This document shows positions 11,510-22,290 of a stretch of 64,000 nucleotides of DNA, in pieces. The notes under the pieces are model-generated. The model ran no database searches and was not told where the DNA came from. It was given only the letters and a program-made list of their open reading frames with translations. This DNA is from Flammula alnicola (lineage: Eukaryota > Basidiomycota > Agaricomycetes > Agaricales > Strophariaceae). The position numbers and the translations under genes are program-made. The stretch is taken from contig JADNRV010000246.1 of NCBI GenBank assembly GCA_015499995.1, forward strand, positions 1 through 64,000, written 5' to 3'. The number at the start of each line of letters is the position of its first letter. Position 1 is the first letter of the stretch.

Positions 11510-12455
11510 CATTAATGAAATCGTGGCTCATCAGGTGATTGGCCGATGCGGCAGAAAATAGGCATTACGTGAGAACCCCAACATGCCCGATGCAGTGCTC
11601 TCTGGCTCTGCTCGTCCACTGTACAGAGTGTCCAGCATTTCAGAACCGCCCTTCTCCTTCACCGCCCAGCTCAAACGGCCAGAAGCAATAGTATATAGTG
11701 GCCATAAATACAGCATAAGCCTCTCGGCCCCGCCGTATGATCTCGAGTCAGTCATGCGCAATTTTCTTCTCCGCGGTATACCGGTTCCTCCGACAAATTC
11801 AAAGAAAGGTGTGTGGTTATTTTTGGATTATGTAGCCCTCGAACGCTCAGCAGCTTTCCTTTTTTCCCCGTAGGATATACCCCAGTTATGCTCATCTTAG
11901 AGTGTCCAGCGCTCATCCTTGGTCGACTTCGCCATGGCATGGGGCGGAATAACCGTTCTTCAGAACGCTCTTAAGAGATCGGCTTCATGTACAGAACTGC
12001 AATCTTACAAGTCTGCGCGGTGGTCTGAGGGCAGAAGCGCAGTGGGATGCAGTGGCTTTCAAATTTTTACCTTTCGCCGTGATCAACTTCACTCAAAGGT
12101 ATGGCTCGTCGCCTGTCTCTCATGCACAAACAGACTTAACAACTGTATGTAGGCCTCCCTCACCTTCGCCCTCAAGTTCGTATATCTCTCCGTGTCCATC
12201 CGAAGCTTCCTTTCCTTCTGTGACGAAGAGAGTACGGAGATATCTTAGACTGGGCTGAAATCTTTTCATACGTCATATGGCCTGCGACACCTTTGCCGTC
12301 CGTATTCGTATTCCTATGATATCCTAGACGATGAAAACTCCGATTAGCGTACTCGCCGGGGGATGGAACATTAAAAACCCATCTCCATTCAGGTCTGGAG
12401 GCAGCTTATAAAGCCCTGGCCCTGGCCTTCAGAACCTCCTCTCTCACTGTTAAAG
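11510..12455 (+). repeat. upstream-region repeat, copy B (5' flank of hydrolase pseudogene)
   Basis: Same unit as 10555-11312 and as 29995-30899. It begins GAAATCGTGGCTCATCAGGTGATTGG-like, contains the CCGACAAATTCAAAG and CTTCTCCGCGG words, and ends in a TATAAAG box (12407-12413) 49 nt before the ATG at 12456. The intact gene has TATAAAG 44 nt before its ATG, so the promoter architecture was copied with the gene. Confidence 0.75.
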
Positions 12456-12622
12456 ATGCGCACGATCTCCATCCTCCTTCTTGCGCTTTCAGCCTCTGCC
12501 TTTTCCCTATTGCCCAGATCTTCGCCGCACTGTCAACAAGTTACCGTACCCGTTAGGGTCAGGGCGAATACCCTCGTGATCAACGTCTCGACCCCCACGA
12601 ACCAATCAGAGGTGACATGGCT
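12456..12622 (+). pseudogene. alpha/beta hydrolase pseudogene, 5' piece (exon 1)
   Basis: Starts MRTISILLLALSASAFSLLP, a signal peptide nearly identical to that of the intact hydrolase at 30900 (MRSILLLALSASASALLP), followed by SSPHCQQVTVPV and NQSEV. Similarity stops at about 12622, in the middle of what is exon 1 in the intact copy (308 nt there). The remaining frame runs to a stop near 12734 without family similarity. Later pieces of the same copy lie at 17447, 24533 and 28159. Confidence 0.8.
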
Positions 12623-12946
12623 GCTCTTATTCTTCAACGAAAACAAGCAACTACCACACATTTCGACGAATCACTGGAATTGCTTCTTAATGTCAGCTTG
12701 TAGTGATTCAATGTTGGACAATAGGACAGAATAACGTTCAATTTCGTGGTATATAACACATTGTATTCATCGACAGACATGCAATTTCTCAGTTTGTGTA
12801 CTTAGTACACGTCTGTACAAGCTACGTTATGGATGAGCACCAATGAATGAACGAAGTTGTGATTTTTCAGGTATAAATCCAACACATAGGGTACAAACGA
12901 AACCTGTTTTCCAATGGGGTGCGGGGTAGTACGTACGCACCATGCG

Positions 12947-14190
12947 TCAACCACACCACCCACAGGCACACCCGCTCTGAATCCAACCACCGTTAAGCAC
13001 CTCAAGCGCCGTCGCCCTATTCGCAGTTTTGACAGCAAGACAGGTCCTAAGGAATTTGGCAGTCGGGGCGAGATCTTTCTCTGCGACGTTCCCGCTTTCT
13101 GTGAGGAGATTCTCGAGCTTGCTCAGTGTCTCTTCTGCGACTTTGATGGGCGATGCAACATATGATTCATCGAAGAGGGGTTTTCCGACAAGGAGGAGGT
13201 ACGTCTGATTGAGATTCGTTGATGAGCGTGGTTCCACAGGAGAGGGGTGGGGTTGATAGAACTCACAGTACATCCTAGAGTCCACACGTCAGATTTAAGA
13301 TCAATTTTACCCCCTGTGAGCGCTTCCGGTGGTTGAATGTTTTTAGGTGTGTCGAGGGTTGTGGCGGTCGTCTGGCGAGCTGACAACGAGCTATTAGTAG
13401 AAGATCGTAAAGCCAAAACGAAAGACAGGGATACCATGCGCGAAATTGGCAAGACTGATTATTGTATATGCAATATCGTCTGCTTTGGATTCCCATGTAT
13501 AATGGGTTGGAATCGGCTGTGACTTGACAGTAGGATACGAAACCCCATCGCTTCCCTGGATCTTGACAGGCTTATCGGCTGGTACTTTTGCGAGCGCTTT
13601 TCGGACATCGTCACCCCGTTGGACGGAGAAGAAGAGGAAGTTGTCGGGTGTTACAGCTGAAACAGGGATATGTAGTCAACTCGAATGTTTATAATTCCCA
13701 TGAAATAGCTGAACGTACCACCGTGAATGATGTTCTGTGCAGCAAGATTAGCCAGACGATCAGAAATATCGCCAATGACCTTCTGAACGATGTGAACGGG
13801 CAGATTCTGCCCATCATACACATTCCCTTGCCTCAAATGCTCAACAGACGTTCCAAGAAGCCTAAACAACAAACAAAGGTGTTTTCTCCCTCGCTCATCC
13901 TTTTCCTCGAACGTCTCCAGTAGCTCGGGTACGCCACTCGGAAAGTCTTTCCCAAGCCCAAGGAGGAAATCACGTTCGTTTTTGGCGTTCGGATCGGCGG
14001 TTGCAGCGGCAGTCAAGATTTTGAGCGCCCGGTGCTGATCGTTCTTGTCGACGACGAGCCAGGTCGATGATCGTGGACCCCACCCGAGCTTGCGGGTTAT
14101 CGTCCATGTGCCGTCTTTGAGCGTTTGACCCGGTTGGGCGGGGAAGTAGCCTAGGGGAGAGTCGAGTTGTTCTTCAGGGAAGAGAGACAT
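12947..14190 (-). CDS. SRPK-like predicted pseudokinase, 354 aa
   Basis: Four exons (13719..14190, 13435..13656, 13267..13379, 12947..13204) sum to 1065 nt. The N-lobe is kinase-like: glycine loop KLGWGPRSSTW (about residue 33) and HRALKIL with the ATP lysine, then FPSGVPELLETF. The segment NIIHGAVTPDNFLFF is where an SRPK has the catalytic HxD..KPDN; here the Asp is Ala (HGA). The Mg-binding DFG region reads LANFAHA, with Asn for Asp. Subdomain IX DVWTLGCT is kept. Loss of both aspartates predicts no phosphotransfer. Length is short but complete, ending in a Cys-rich tail (GCACGWCG). Likely a catalytically dead member of the fungal SRPK-like expansion, acting as scaffold or decaying. It lies between pieces of the hydrolase pseudogene. 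Confidence 0.8.
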
Positions 14191-14855
14191 TGCGATGGTG
14201 TGATGTTGCGAAGAGTGGTGTGTAGATTGTACGTTAGGTGGAGTGGTATTTCAGTTGACTTGTACGAAGTATGTGTATGAACACTGGTTATCTATGCGAC
14301 ATAAAAGTTTGGAAGCAGGTTTGAACAATTACAATCATTCACACCTACAGCGATGCGAGTGACAACGATCAATCAGTAATCAGTACTCAGTGGAGATGTC
14401 TGATCCTTACATATGCGGAAACTGCCAAACTAGTGTTAAAATTGGCCTATGTCTGATCCTTATGCGGCTGCAAATGTGTGACGGATGCGGTTCGCCATGG
14501 CCGCCCCAACTGGAGTAACGGGTGCTGTAAACATTGAACAGTAACGAGTCCAGGCAAAGTCCAGGGATATTTCAATTACTTGGGACAGTTAGTGCAGCCG
14601 GTTGTGCGTGTTGCAATTCCCGCAGGTTCCATTTTACCGAGACGTTACAAAATGTGCGCAGATGTGCGCCCCTTAGCTATCCAAGAACCCCTATCATAAC
14701 GTACTGATCGTTTTCATTATAAAAAGGGATCATTCGAACTATGAATCTCCAGCTGAGCTACCCATTCTCATCTTCAGTGCTGGTCGCTGTCGATAACACC
14801 CTTCAAAGCCCCACCGACTCTTCCTTCGTCGTCTTTCAACTCAAATCACACCATC
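14191..14855. other. divergent intergenic region with a TATA box
   Basis: 665 bp between the divergent pseudokinase and secreted-protein genes. TATAAAAA at 14718-14725 lies about 130 nt before the ATG at 14856. A CT-rich leader precedes that ATG. No other element noticed. Confidence 0.5.
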
Positions 14856-15583
14856 ATGCGTTTCTTCTCGCTGTTTACCTTTGCCACCCTTGCGTTCTCC
14901 GCAGTCTCCGCAGCCCCAGTGTCGAAATCTGACAAGTGCGTAGCACGTCGCTTGCTCTTTGAGGGGGCCGCTAACAGAGTTCTTTCCACCAGTGGTATCG
15001 TCGCTCGCGACAACCTGTACCTCTCCTCTCGGGAAATCGAAGTTCTCGAAGCACGAACGGGAAGTAACCACAAGGACAGTAAGAAGCATGTCCCGCCTCC
15101 GCCTCCGAAGGTCACATTTGAGAAGGGCGTCTCTCCCCACTCCGCCTCCAACACTATGGACAGACTCAACCTCCACGGGAAGAGCCGCAAGGAGGTCGAG
15201 GATTACCATCGCACCCTCGTCGAAAAACACATGAAAACTCATCCCGCAGCGGACACGGCTGTTGTCAAGTGAGTCTGTCCTCTGTCTCCCTTCCGTCTTT
15301 CGTATTCATACTCATCATGATTCGCGTTCGAAGGAACCTCGCACACTCAAAAGGTTCCCGGGACCCTCACATCCACGTCAGCGCTGAACTTCGGGATAAG
15401 ACCCATAACATCGTCCCTGCTCCTCGACGTGGAAACCCAGCGGTGATGGACCCAACACACCACATCTACACGAACGCGGCAGACCCTGCGAATGGATACC
15501 ACGTTCTTCCTCATGCGTACAAGAAGGCCGTCGACAATCACAACAGGATTGCGGGTCAGCCAACAGGCAAGGGGTCAATTTAG
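14856..15583 (+). CDS. small secreted protein of unknown function, 201 aa
   Basis: Exons 14856..14935, 14993..15268 and 15334..15583 sum to 606 nt. A clear signal peptide (FFSLFTFATLAFSAVSAAP) is followed by a hydrophilic protein rich in His, Lys and Pro. Visible features are PPPPPK, KSRKEVEDYHRTLVEKHM, and a C-terminal half with HIYTNAADPANGYHVLPHAY. No cysteine remains in the mature part after the start of exon 2, so it is not a disulfide-rich effector type. It resembles secreted proteins of unknown function seen in agaric genomes; no enzyme motif is visible. Strong promoter features suggest expression. Secretion is a confident inference; function unknown. Confidence 0.8.
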
Positions 15584-15824
15584 GGTAATACAATTTATTA
15601 GCATAATATACATGACTATGTATACAGTCTTTCAACTGAAAGGACAATGGAGGACCTTGGTTCGGGAGCCCTAGGCGTAGTCTCGATATAAGAAAGATCG
15701 ACTTTCAGTTTCAGCAGTGAGGACGGAAAGGCAGAAGAGTATGAATGTACGTGTCGAAGAGTCTGTACATGAGTGTAAGCTGGGAGCTTCAATGAATGCA
15801 AACGGGAAAGTAAACGGACAAAAG

Positions 15825-17150
15825 GTGGGGGTGCGGTGGTGTAGTGGTCCACTCGCTCGCTTCTCAGGTTTCTTCGGAAGCCAAGAGGCCTAGGGTTCAA
15901 TTACCTGCCCTGACAGACACCCGTGGACTACAGGGTTGACACCACGAGGCTTCACACCACTGTTATTGCGATGGAAATGCTCGAGTTCTGGGGGACAGAA
16001 TGGGAAGGGGCACGTGATATTAGCGTGACTCTATGATGAGGGCTGGAAGGTGCCGGGATAATGTCAGGATCAGGAGCAAGGCCGAAGTACAGTGTCGTGC
16101 CGGGTTCTGGCGGCGTGCCGACCCCGTTCGACCAACACTTTGATACGCCGGAGGCAATGGAAGAGGATTTATCCTCGGGGGGTCCTACAGGTAGTGATGG
16201 GCACGGGTAACCCGCGGGCAATTTTTTGTCGACCCGCACCCGTACCCGCCAAAACCCGCACCCGTGGCCACGGGTACGGGATCCCGTGCTTGCAGGTGCG
16301 GGTTTGCAGGTGACCCGTGGGTACAGAAACCCGTGCGGGTTTGATGGGCGTCGTGAGAACTTGTGCTAGCAGAACCATGTTAAATTAAAATTAGAATACA
16401 TTTTGGAAAATTACATTACATAATTAATTATTCAGGTAACTAAAGAACGTGTTGGACACACATTTCGGAGTTTTCCGTGTGCCGGCCGGAAACCCGTGAC
16501 CCTGGCACACGGGTGCGGGTTGGCTGAGGGTCACTCAAAGTGCACCCGCACCCGCACCCGCCACACCCGTACCCGCAAACCCGCACGGGTGTCGGCACCT
16601 GTGCCCATCACTACCTACAGGAGCGACCCAACTTACAAATAAATGGAACACCATTGTGGAGACCTCCGGAACTTTCCCACCTGCCATGTTCAACATCATA
16701 ACGCTCTCTCATGCTCAAGAAGACCTGTTAATCGAAGACGCAAACCGACCGAACAACCGCCGACAACACCGCAGCATACTCAATTCTCCCTCCGCTCGAC
16801 ACCTGTCGTCGTGGATCAGGGATCGGACCGGCGTGTCAAGTAAAGAACGAATGAAAACACACAGAACTCTCTTAGCTAATGACGACGGCCTTCCATAAGT
16901 AGTAACTGACAATTAATTCTCATGTACTATACAGTCCGGGGTAAACTAGCTTCATTGGTCTATTACAGTAGGACTTTCTTAGGGACAGACCGCTCCGGCG
17001 GGGGTGCGATGCACGAGACGGGTAAACCCGACCCCCGAGATTGATAAGGCATAGCCTCAACATGAAGTAATTAGATTGGGGGTAGCTAGTATACATAGAT
17101 ATGGTCCGTGGGGTGTCTACATAGCGACAGTTGAAATGACAATAAACGGG

Positions 17151-17184
<34 letters not shown>
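15825..17184 (+). mobile_element. tRNA-headed poly(A) retroposon (SINE-like), with nested MITE
   Basis: Immediately after the 9-bp sequence GGACAAAAG (15816-15824) comes a tRNA-like head. Its A-box TGGTGTAGTGG (15837-15847) matches TRGYNNARNNG; its B-box GGTTCAATTAC (15894-15904) has one mismatch to consensus. The element ends in a run of 30 A (17155-17184) followed at once by GGACAAAAG (17185-17193), an exact 9-bp target duplication. This head-tail-duplication layout is that of an RNA polymerase III-derived retroposon moved by LINE machinery. Length is about 1.36 kb, or about 930 bp without the 422-bp hAT MITE and its 8-bp duplication. That is long for a SINE, so a composite is possible. The head cannot fold as an intact tRNA (no acceptor pairing found). 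Confidence 0.75.
16192..16613. mobile_element. non-autonomous hAT MITE, 422 bp, nested in retroposon
   Basis: Ends are TAGTGATGGGCAC at 16192 and GTGCCCATCACTA at 16613, flanked by an exact 8-bp duplication CCTACAGG (16184-16191 and 16614-16621). An 8-bp duplication and TAG..CTA ends are hallmarks of hAT transposons. Subterminal regions hold many ACCCGC/GCGGGT words in both orientations, as expected for transposase-binding repeats. The centre is AT-rich and has no transposase frame. Confidence 0.9.
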
Positions 17185-17186
<2 letters not shown>

Positions 17187-17446
17187 ACAAAAGATGAGCA
17201 GACATCGTGAATCGTCGGCGGTCCCGAGCTGGTTTTGTAATGGAATGCCGCATCCGCCTCCATCTAGTTAGTGTCCAAATCAATCATCATACTTGAAGCC
17301 GAATTCGCACCTGCATCTCCCAAAGCGTTGGCCATGATAAATGACAGGGAGCTTCCTGCTCGGCGGTGTCTGTTTCGACGTCAAGGCTCGGGTGGGTGTA
17401 CGCCATCCGCAGAATCAACCTGTAGATCTGGAACATAAGGCACTTC

Positions 17447-17550
17447 CATCCAACTTCCATCGCCTCTTTCAGCTTTACCATAGCTTCCCACCAAAACTCA
17501 GCTAGATTTGGTGTGTTGTTCTCCGCAAATTACTCATGTTCCAATGGCTA
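17447..17550 (+). pseudogene. alpha/beta hydrolase pseudogene, exon 4 end and start of intron 4
   Basis: CTTTACCATAGCTTCCCACC and CTAGATTTGGT match the end of exon 4 of the intact gene (31747-31787), followed by diverged intron 4. The left break is near 17447, where similarity to the intact copy fades. The right break is exact: a transposon starts at 17551 inside the intron. Confidence 0.7.
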
Positions 17551-18250
17551 CATCAGGAAAAAGCGTCTGGGCCATAGTTACCTGCCAAGCTTAGTCGTAG
17601 ATCATCGGATCCAGCAGCCTATATTTCATGCCGCACGTGTTCTGTTGATCTCCATCACCTATAGTTACCAGGGGGCTGCAGTGTTGCGCCTTGTCACATT
17701 GGCGTGTACCTGTGTTGTTCACCGTACTCTCTATAGTTTGATGCCTGCAAATAAAAAGACTATAATCACTACAAAGACTACGAAGACTATAGATCGATAG
17801 CTGCAAAATTCTCGAAACAGTTCGGGAACTGTCCGGCCCGAGCCCAAGCTCACATGATCCGTCGACTTCCCACATGTTCAACGCCTTTGATCTCTGCCTT
17901 CAACCACTACCCTCATCACCTCTCTCGTCTCTCCCTTCCTTCCGTCTTCGTAAGTGATAATTTCATCATATCTTATATATCACTAACATTTTTGTTTCTA
18001 TTTAGGTACTGTACATATCAAATGACATTGGCTGCCTCGTCGTGTGCCCCTCCCCTCTTCGAGGGATGTAGGCTGACTCTCCATGGATTTGGGCAGGAGT
18101 AGAGAAGTCGGAATTTTGAAGGGGAGGCGCTAGCAGAGGGAGACCCAAGAGGTACGTTGCTTATGCGATCCGTCTTTCACCCGCCGACCCCTCACCCATT
18201 CCATCCACATGCTATTTAGGAGACGACAATCGTCGTATCTCGATTGGCTC

Positions 18251-18592
18251 GCTCTGGTCTAGTACCCATCCAGCAGCAGCCGCCGCCGTCACTGCTCAAT
18301 CCCAAGACTGCCGCCGCCGCCTACTCTCAACACCACCACCCACCACTGCTCCTCGTCGTCCTCGATGGGCTTGCTCTGGTCCAGTACCCATCCCCCACGT
18401 GCCGCCGCCGCCGCTCAATCCCAAGACCGCCGCCACCTACTCCCAAGACGATCACCCACCGCCGCTCCTTGTCATCCTCGATTGAGTTGTGCTGGTCCAG
18501 TACCCACACGCCGCCGCCGCCGCTCAATCCCAAGACTGGCGCTGCCTACTCCCAACACCACCATCCACCGCCGCTCGTCGTTGTCATTTGTC
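18251..18592 (+). repeat. three-unit GC-rich minisatellite inside the transposon
   Basis: Three imperfect units start at about 18251, 18373 and 18489. Each runs CTGGTCCAGTACCCA, CCGCCGCCGC, CTCAATCCCAAGAC, CTACTCCCAA, CCACCGCCGCTC. Unit length shrinks from about 122 to about 105 bp. It lies between the left terminal repeat and the transposase stop codon. Confidence 0.75.
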
Positions 18593-18907
18593 AGCCCGCG
18601 CCAATCCCCACCACCTCCGCTGACGGCAAGAGTGAATGTAAAGACGTCAATGCAACGACGACAGGCACAGCCCAGTGATACGAATGCGACGGGTCGACAA
18701 CGAGGACTGTAATATGATGGCAATGACAACAAGGAAAGCGGGCATGGAAGGACGGTAGAATGTGTGCTCTGATGCACTGTGAGGATCACAGAGACAAAGC
18801 TAAGAGAGGTTCATCCATGTATACTGCTTGGAATGCACCTGTTTCCGAGCTTTTGTTTTGTTAATTTATCTTCAAATATGATTTAATTCTTTGAAATGAA
18901 ATGGAAT

Positions 18908-21900
18908 TCAATGAGTTACAACAAAAGTATCAACGTGGATATATGAATTGATCCAAAATGCCTTTGCTTTGTCAAGCACATTCTCAGTAGTCCATTGGTG
19001 ATCTATTTTCCGTGCGCATTTACCCATCAGATGACAGCTGCGAGCTATGCGAGTCACGGAGATGACTTCGGCATTTCGACGAAGTGCACGGGTAGATCGA
19101 TTGACTTGATACATTCCGGTTACACTGTCTTTGCTACCCAACAGTGTAAACCATTCAATATAAGCGAGAGGATGTTCATAGTGGCCAAATTGAGGAGGCA
19201 GATCAAAGATTGCGCGAATCTGACCAACTCGAAGACCTAGCAGTGACAACCCAGATGGTGGGGTATAATTGGCAGGATCCTCAATGATTAAAGCCATATC
19301 GAAAGACCCAGGAGCTGCTGGCGTACGTCCTTTAGCAGCACGAGGAGGAGTTGCACGAATTCGGTTTAAGATAGTGTGCTTGAGGGAGAGATGTCGGTTG
19401 AATGAGATCGAGAGTGTGATTTGCTTGTATACATCAAAGCGATCATAACGGGAAGGGGAGGGGGCATGAGGAGAATGTTTTTTGAGGAAGCTCGAGAGTG
19501 CTGGTAGGAAATCGATGGCCCCATGAGCCGTTTCGAGTTGCTGAACTGTGGTATTTGGTAGAGCGGGCCGTTTAGCGATGCGATAGATTGTTGAAGGAGC
19601 GGGCGTGGGAACGGTGTGAGCTGGAATCGAGGACCCAGGTTCTTTCCCAGCCTGACTTTGAACCACCTCATCTGCTTCATCGTCCGACTCCTCGTCTACG
19701 TTCTCTGCTGATCCGGCACCCATAGACTTCTCCTCTGCGATTGGATGAAGCCATTCCAGGTAAGCACATCGCAGCAAGATAGCTTCCTGACGCTGAAGCC
19801 AGAGGGTCATCTGTTCAGTGTAATCCCGTTTATTGCTGGCGCGGTAGGCGTTCTTCGCAAAATCAATGTGAAGTCGTTCAGGGAACTCGGTGTTGTATCC
19901 GTCTGGGCTTCCAAGGGCCATGATACTATCAAGGTAATGTTGAATATTGTGCAACTTGGGGATATTGAAGTGATCGCGAACTTCCAGATCGATAAGGATT
20001 TGTTTATTTGCGTGAAAGGTCTCCAGGGATTTTTGGAGTGCTTGGAGAGTCTTGGTTGTGTGGGACTGCAGCTGGGCATAGTAGATGAAGTCGACAAGAG
20101 CACGTACAACGGTGAGTACCTTGTCGCTTACAGCGCCAGCCATAACGCCAACAAAGACCTTCTGCATTTCCTTATGCTCAGTCCCTGTCCATTGCGAAAC
20201 ACCCGAGATCCCTTTCTTGAAATGTCGGAGCCCTGGGTATCCATTCATGGCCTTGAATCGCCTGTCAAGTTCGTCCTCGCCCACAATATCGGTACACCAT
20301 TTGACCAAATGGTCTTTGAAGACGCCTTTGTGGAGCTGATGAAGGATATCTGGTGTGAAGCAGGAGAAGATATCGGTATGTGGTAGGTTTATCCAAAATG
20401 GTTGGTATACAGCACGCAGTCCTAACTCCTCGTATCTTTCTGTAGGGACCCGCTTCTTGCGCATTTGGCGCTTGTGCTGTTTCAAGAGTTCAACAGTCTC
20501 GTCAACATCCCGCCACAATGAATCAAGGAGATTGCCGCGGTTATTTGGGTCCACCTGGCAGCGAGGACAGCGATTCTCCTTGCAGCATGCAATTAGGCAT
20601 TGTTGTGGGTAATCCGCGATATAGGCGGCCAGGATTGGGAAGATGCGACGGATATAGCCATCCGCACAGGTCATCGGGACCCCCTTCTTCCCCGCTTCGA
20701 TTAAGGGCTTCAAGAGCTCGCTCATGCAGTGGTGGAATAGGCGATAACCCGCAAGAGATCGCGAGTCCTCACTGAAGCACTCAAGCTTCGAGACTGGTAA
20801 GTAGCCGAGTAGGACTGTCGCATGCGCAGAAACTTGACGGTGTTTTTCTTTAGATATGTTTCCGATTGAGAGATACACAGGCCATGCAGACTTATCACCC
20901 CGAAACTTTGTGAGCTGTGTCTTGTCTGATGCGAGTATCACAGGAGCAATGACGGCGCCCTTGGGTAATTTCCCCTACATTATTCATCGTTAGTTAAGAA
21001 CTAAATCTAAATAGACAGAGACAGTCTCTACCTGAGTTTTCCACCACCAATCTCCAGTCCATGTCTCATCCAATATCCTATTGGTGCCCTCCTTGTCCTG
21101 ATATGCTTTGACAGGTTCGTACGCCAAGTTGTCTTTGAAGGCGGGGTTACCAATTAATTCTTGAATACATTCAATAGGATCGCGCTGCCAAAGCTCAAGT
21201 TTCTCGGTCATCATCTGCCCGTCTTCTCCCAATCGATCTCCGGCAATCGTGACAAGATCACACATCCAGTCAGGACCAGTCGGAAGCTCATCAACTTTCT
21301 TCATGAAACTGTAGTTGTTGTGGAAGGAGAGCTGGCTACGGTCTCGGACCTGGAGTTTATCCAAGGTCAGTATGCAAATTCTATTGTTGAGAGGAGTCAT
21401 GACTTACGATAGGTAGTTTGAGGTATTCATCGATTGACGTTTGCCCCACGTTCTTCATCAACCATTGAGCGAGCTCCCATTCCTCTTGGTTCTCGAAGGG
21501 TGCCCATTCCGATGTCCCATCAACGTTCTGCCGCTCCTGCCATTTTTCGAATAAGGTCTTGGCTTCACCGAGAACCTCAGCGACCTCGCCCGGATATCTC
21601 TCTGACCAACGAGGCTCCTTGTGGCCGGTGATTTCTTCGTCCTCTACCTCTTCAATTTCAACCCCCTGACGATGGGACTGGATGTTTGGAAGCTCGATAT
21701 CAGGGATCGGCGAATGATGAGGAGCTTGGGGCACAAATCCCACTTCCGCCTCGTCCATCTCAATGTCAGATCCTCCAGTGTCGTCCATCTCAATGTCGAG
21801 TGCTTCCGCATCCTGTCTTCGAGGATGGCTGGTCTGACTGCTGTTGTCGAAGACTGTGACAGTCTTTTTCTTCGTAAGTTCTGCTTGCCAATGTTTGAAG

Positions 21901-21989
21901 CATTTAGGGGTGAGACTGATATGCCGTTTAACTCCTCCAGGTGTTGGAATAGCTTTTCCGCAGTACTGGCAGCGTGGACTTTTGGCCAT
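18908..21989 (-). CDS. Plavaka transposase, 988 aa, 3 exons
   Basis: Exons 21408..21989, 21032..21349 and 18908..20974 sum to 2967 nt. The N-terminus has a zinc finger ([17 protein letters not shown], then C). An acidic region and [11 protein letters not shown] follow. Exon 2 contains [22 protein letters not shown] sequence and the [14 protein letters not shown] segment. Exon 3 opens [20 protein letters not shown] then [17 protein letters not shown] and [10 protein letters not shown], the hallmark of Plavaka transposases of Agaricomycetes (CACTA-related group). Later come [25 protein letters not shown] and [17 protein letters not shown]. Introns are 57-58 nt. No stop or frameshift was seen. 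Catalytic residues were not assigned individually. Confidence 0.9.
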
Positions 21990-22290
21990 TGTGCTTATCG
22001 ATGATAGAAAATAATGGTGGATGAAGTCGTTGTCTCCTGGTGGAGCCAGCAGAATTTCACGTTCTTTGTTGCTCGCATATCCGTCTCCATTCTCTGTAAC
22101 GGCACATGCGATCTCATGCTATCTCGTGTTTCAAGTAATTTGAAATGCCTCCTGAACGGTCACGTTTCCTTTGACGCGACACGTTCGAAACCTTATTTTC
22201 TGTCTTTTTTGTTGATTCCATTGCCCTCGTATTTAAAGGAGCCAGATGACTTGTTTCTTTCATTAGTTTCCCCACGTTGCTTCTGCTGCA

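Noticed and set aside
15829..15920. Functional tRNA gene
   Set aside because: A and B boxes are present but there is no acceptor-stem pairing and the T-arm has a mismatch; better explained as the head of a retroposon.
17086..17283. Minus-strand frame with a poly-Phe run
   Set aside because: It is a translation of the 30-nt poly(A) tail of the retroposon.
18200..18720. Proline-rich secreted protein encoded by the CCGCCG repeats
   Set aside because: Frames on both strands come from the repeat composition, frames change between units, and there is no signal peptide.
19745..20386. 213-codon plus-strand frame opposite the transposase
   Set aside because: Antisense shadow of the Plavaka transposase exon 3; no domain of its own.
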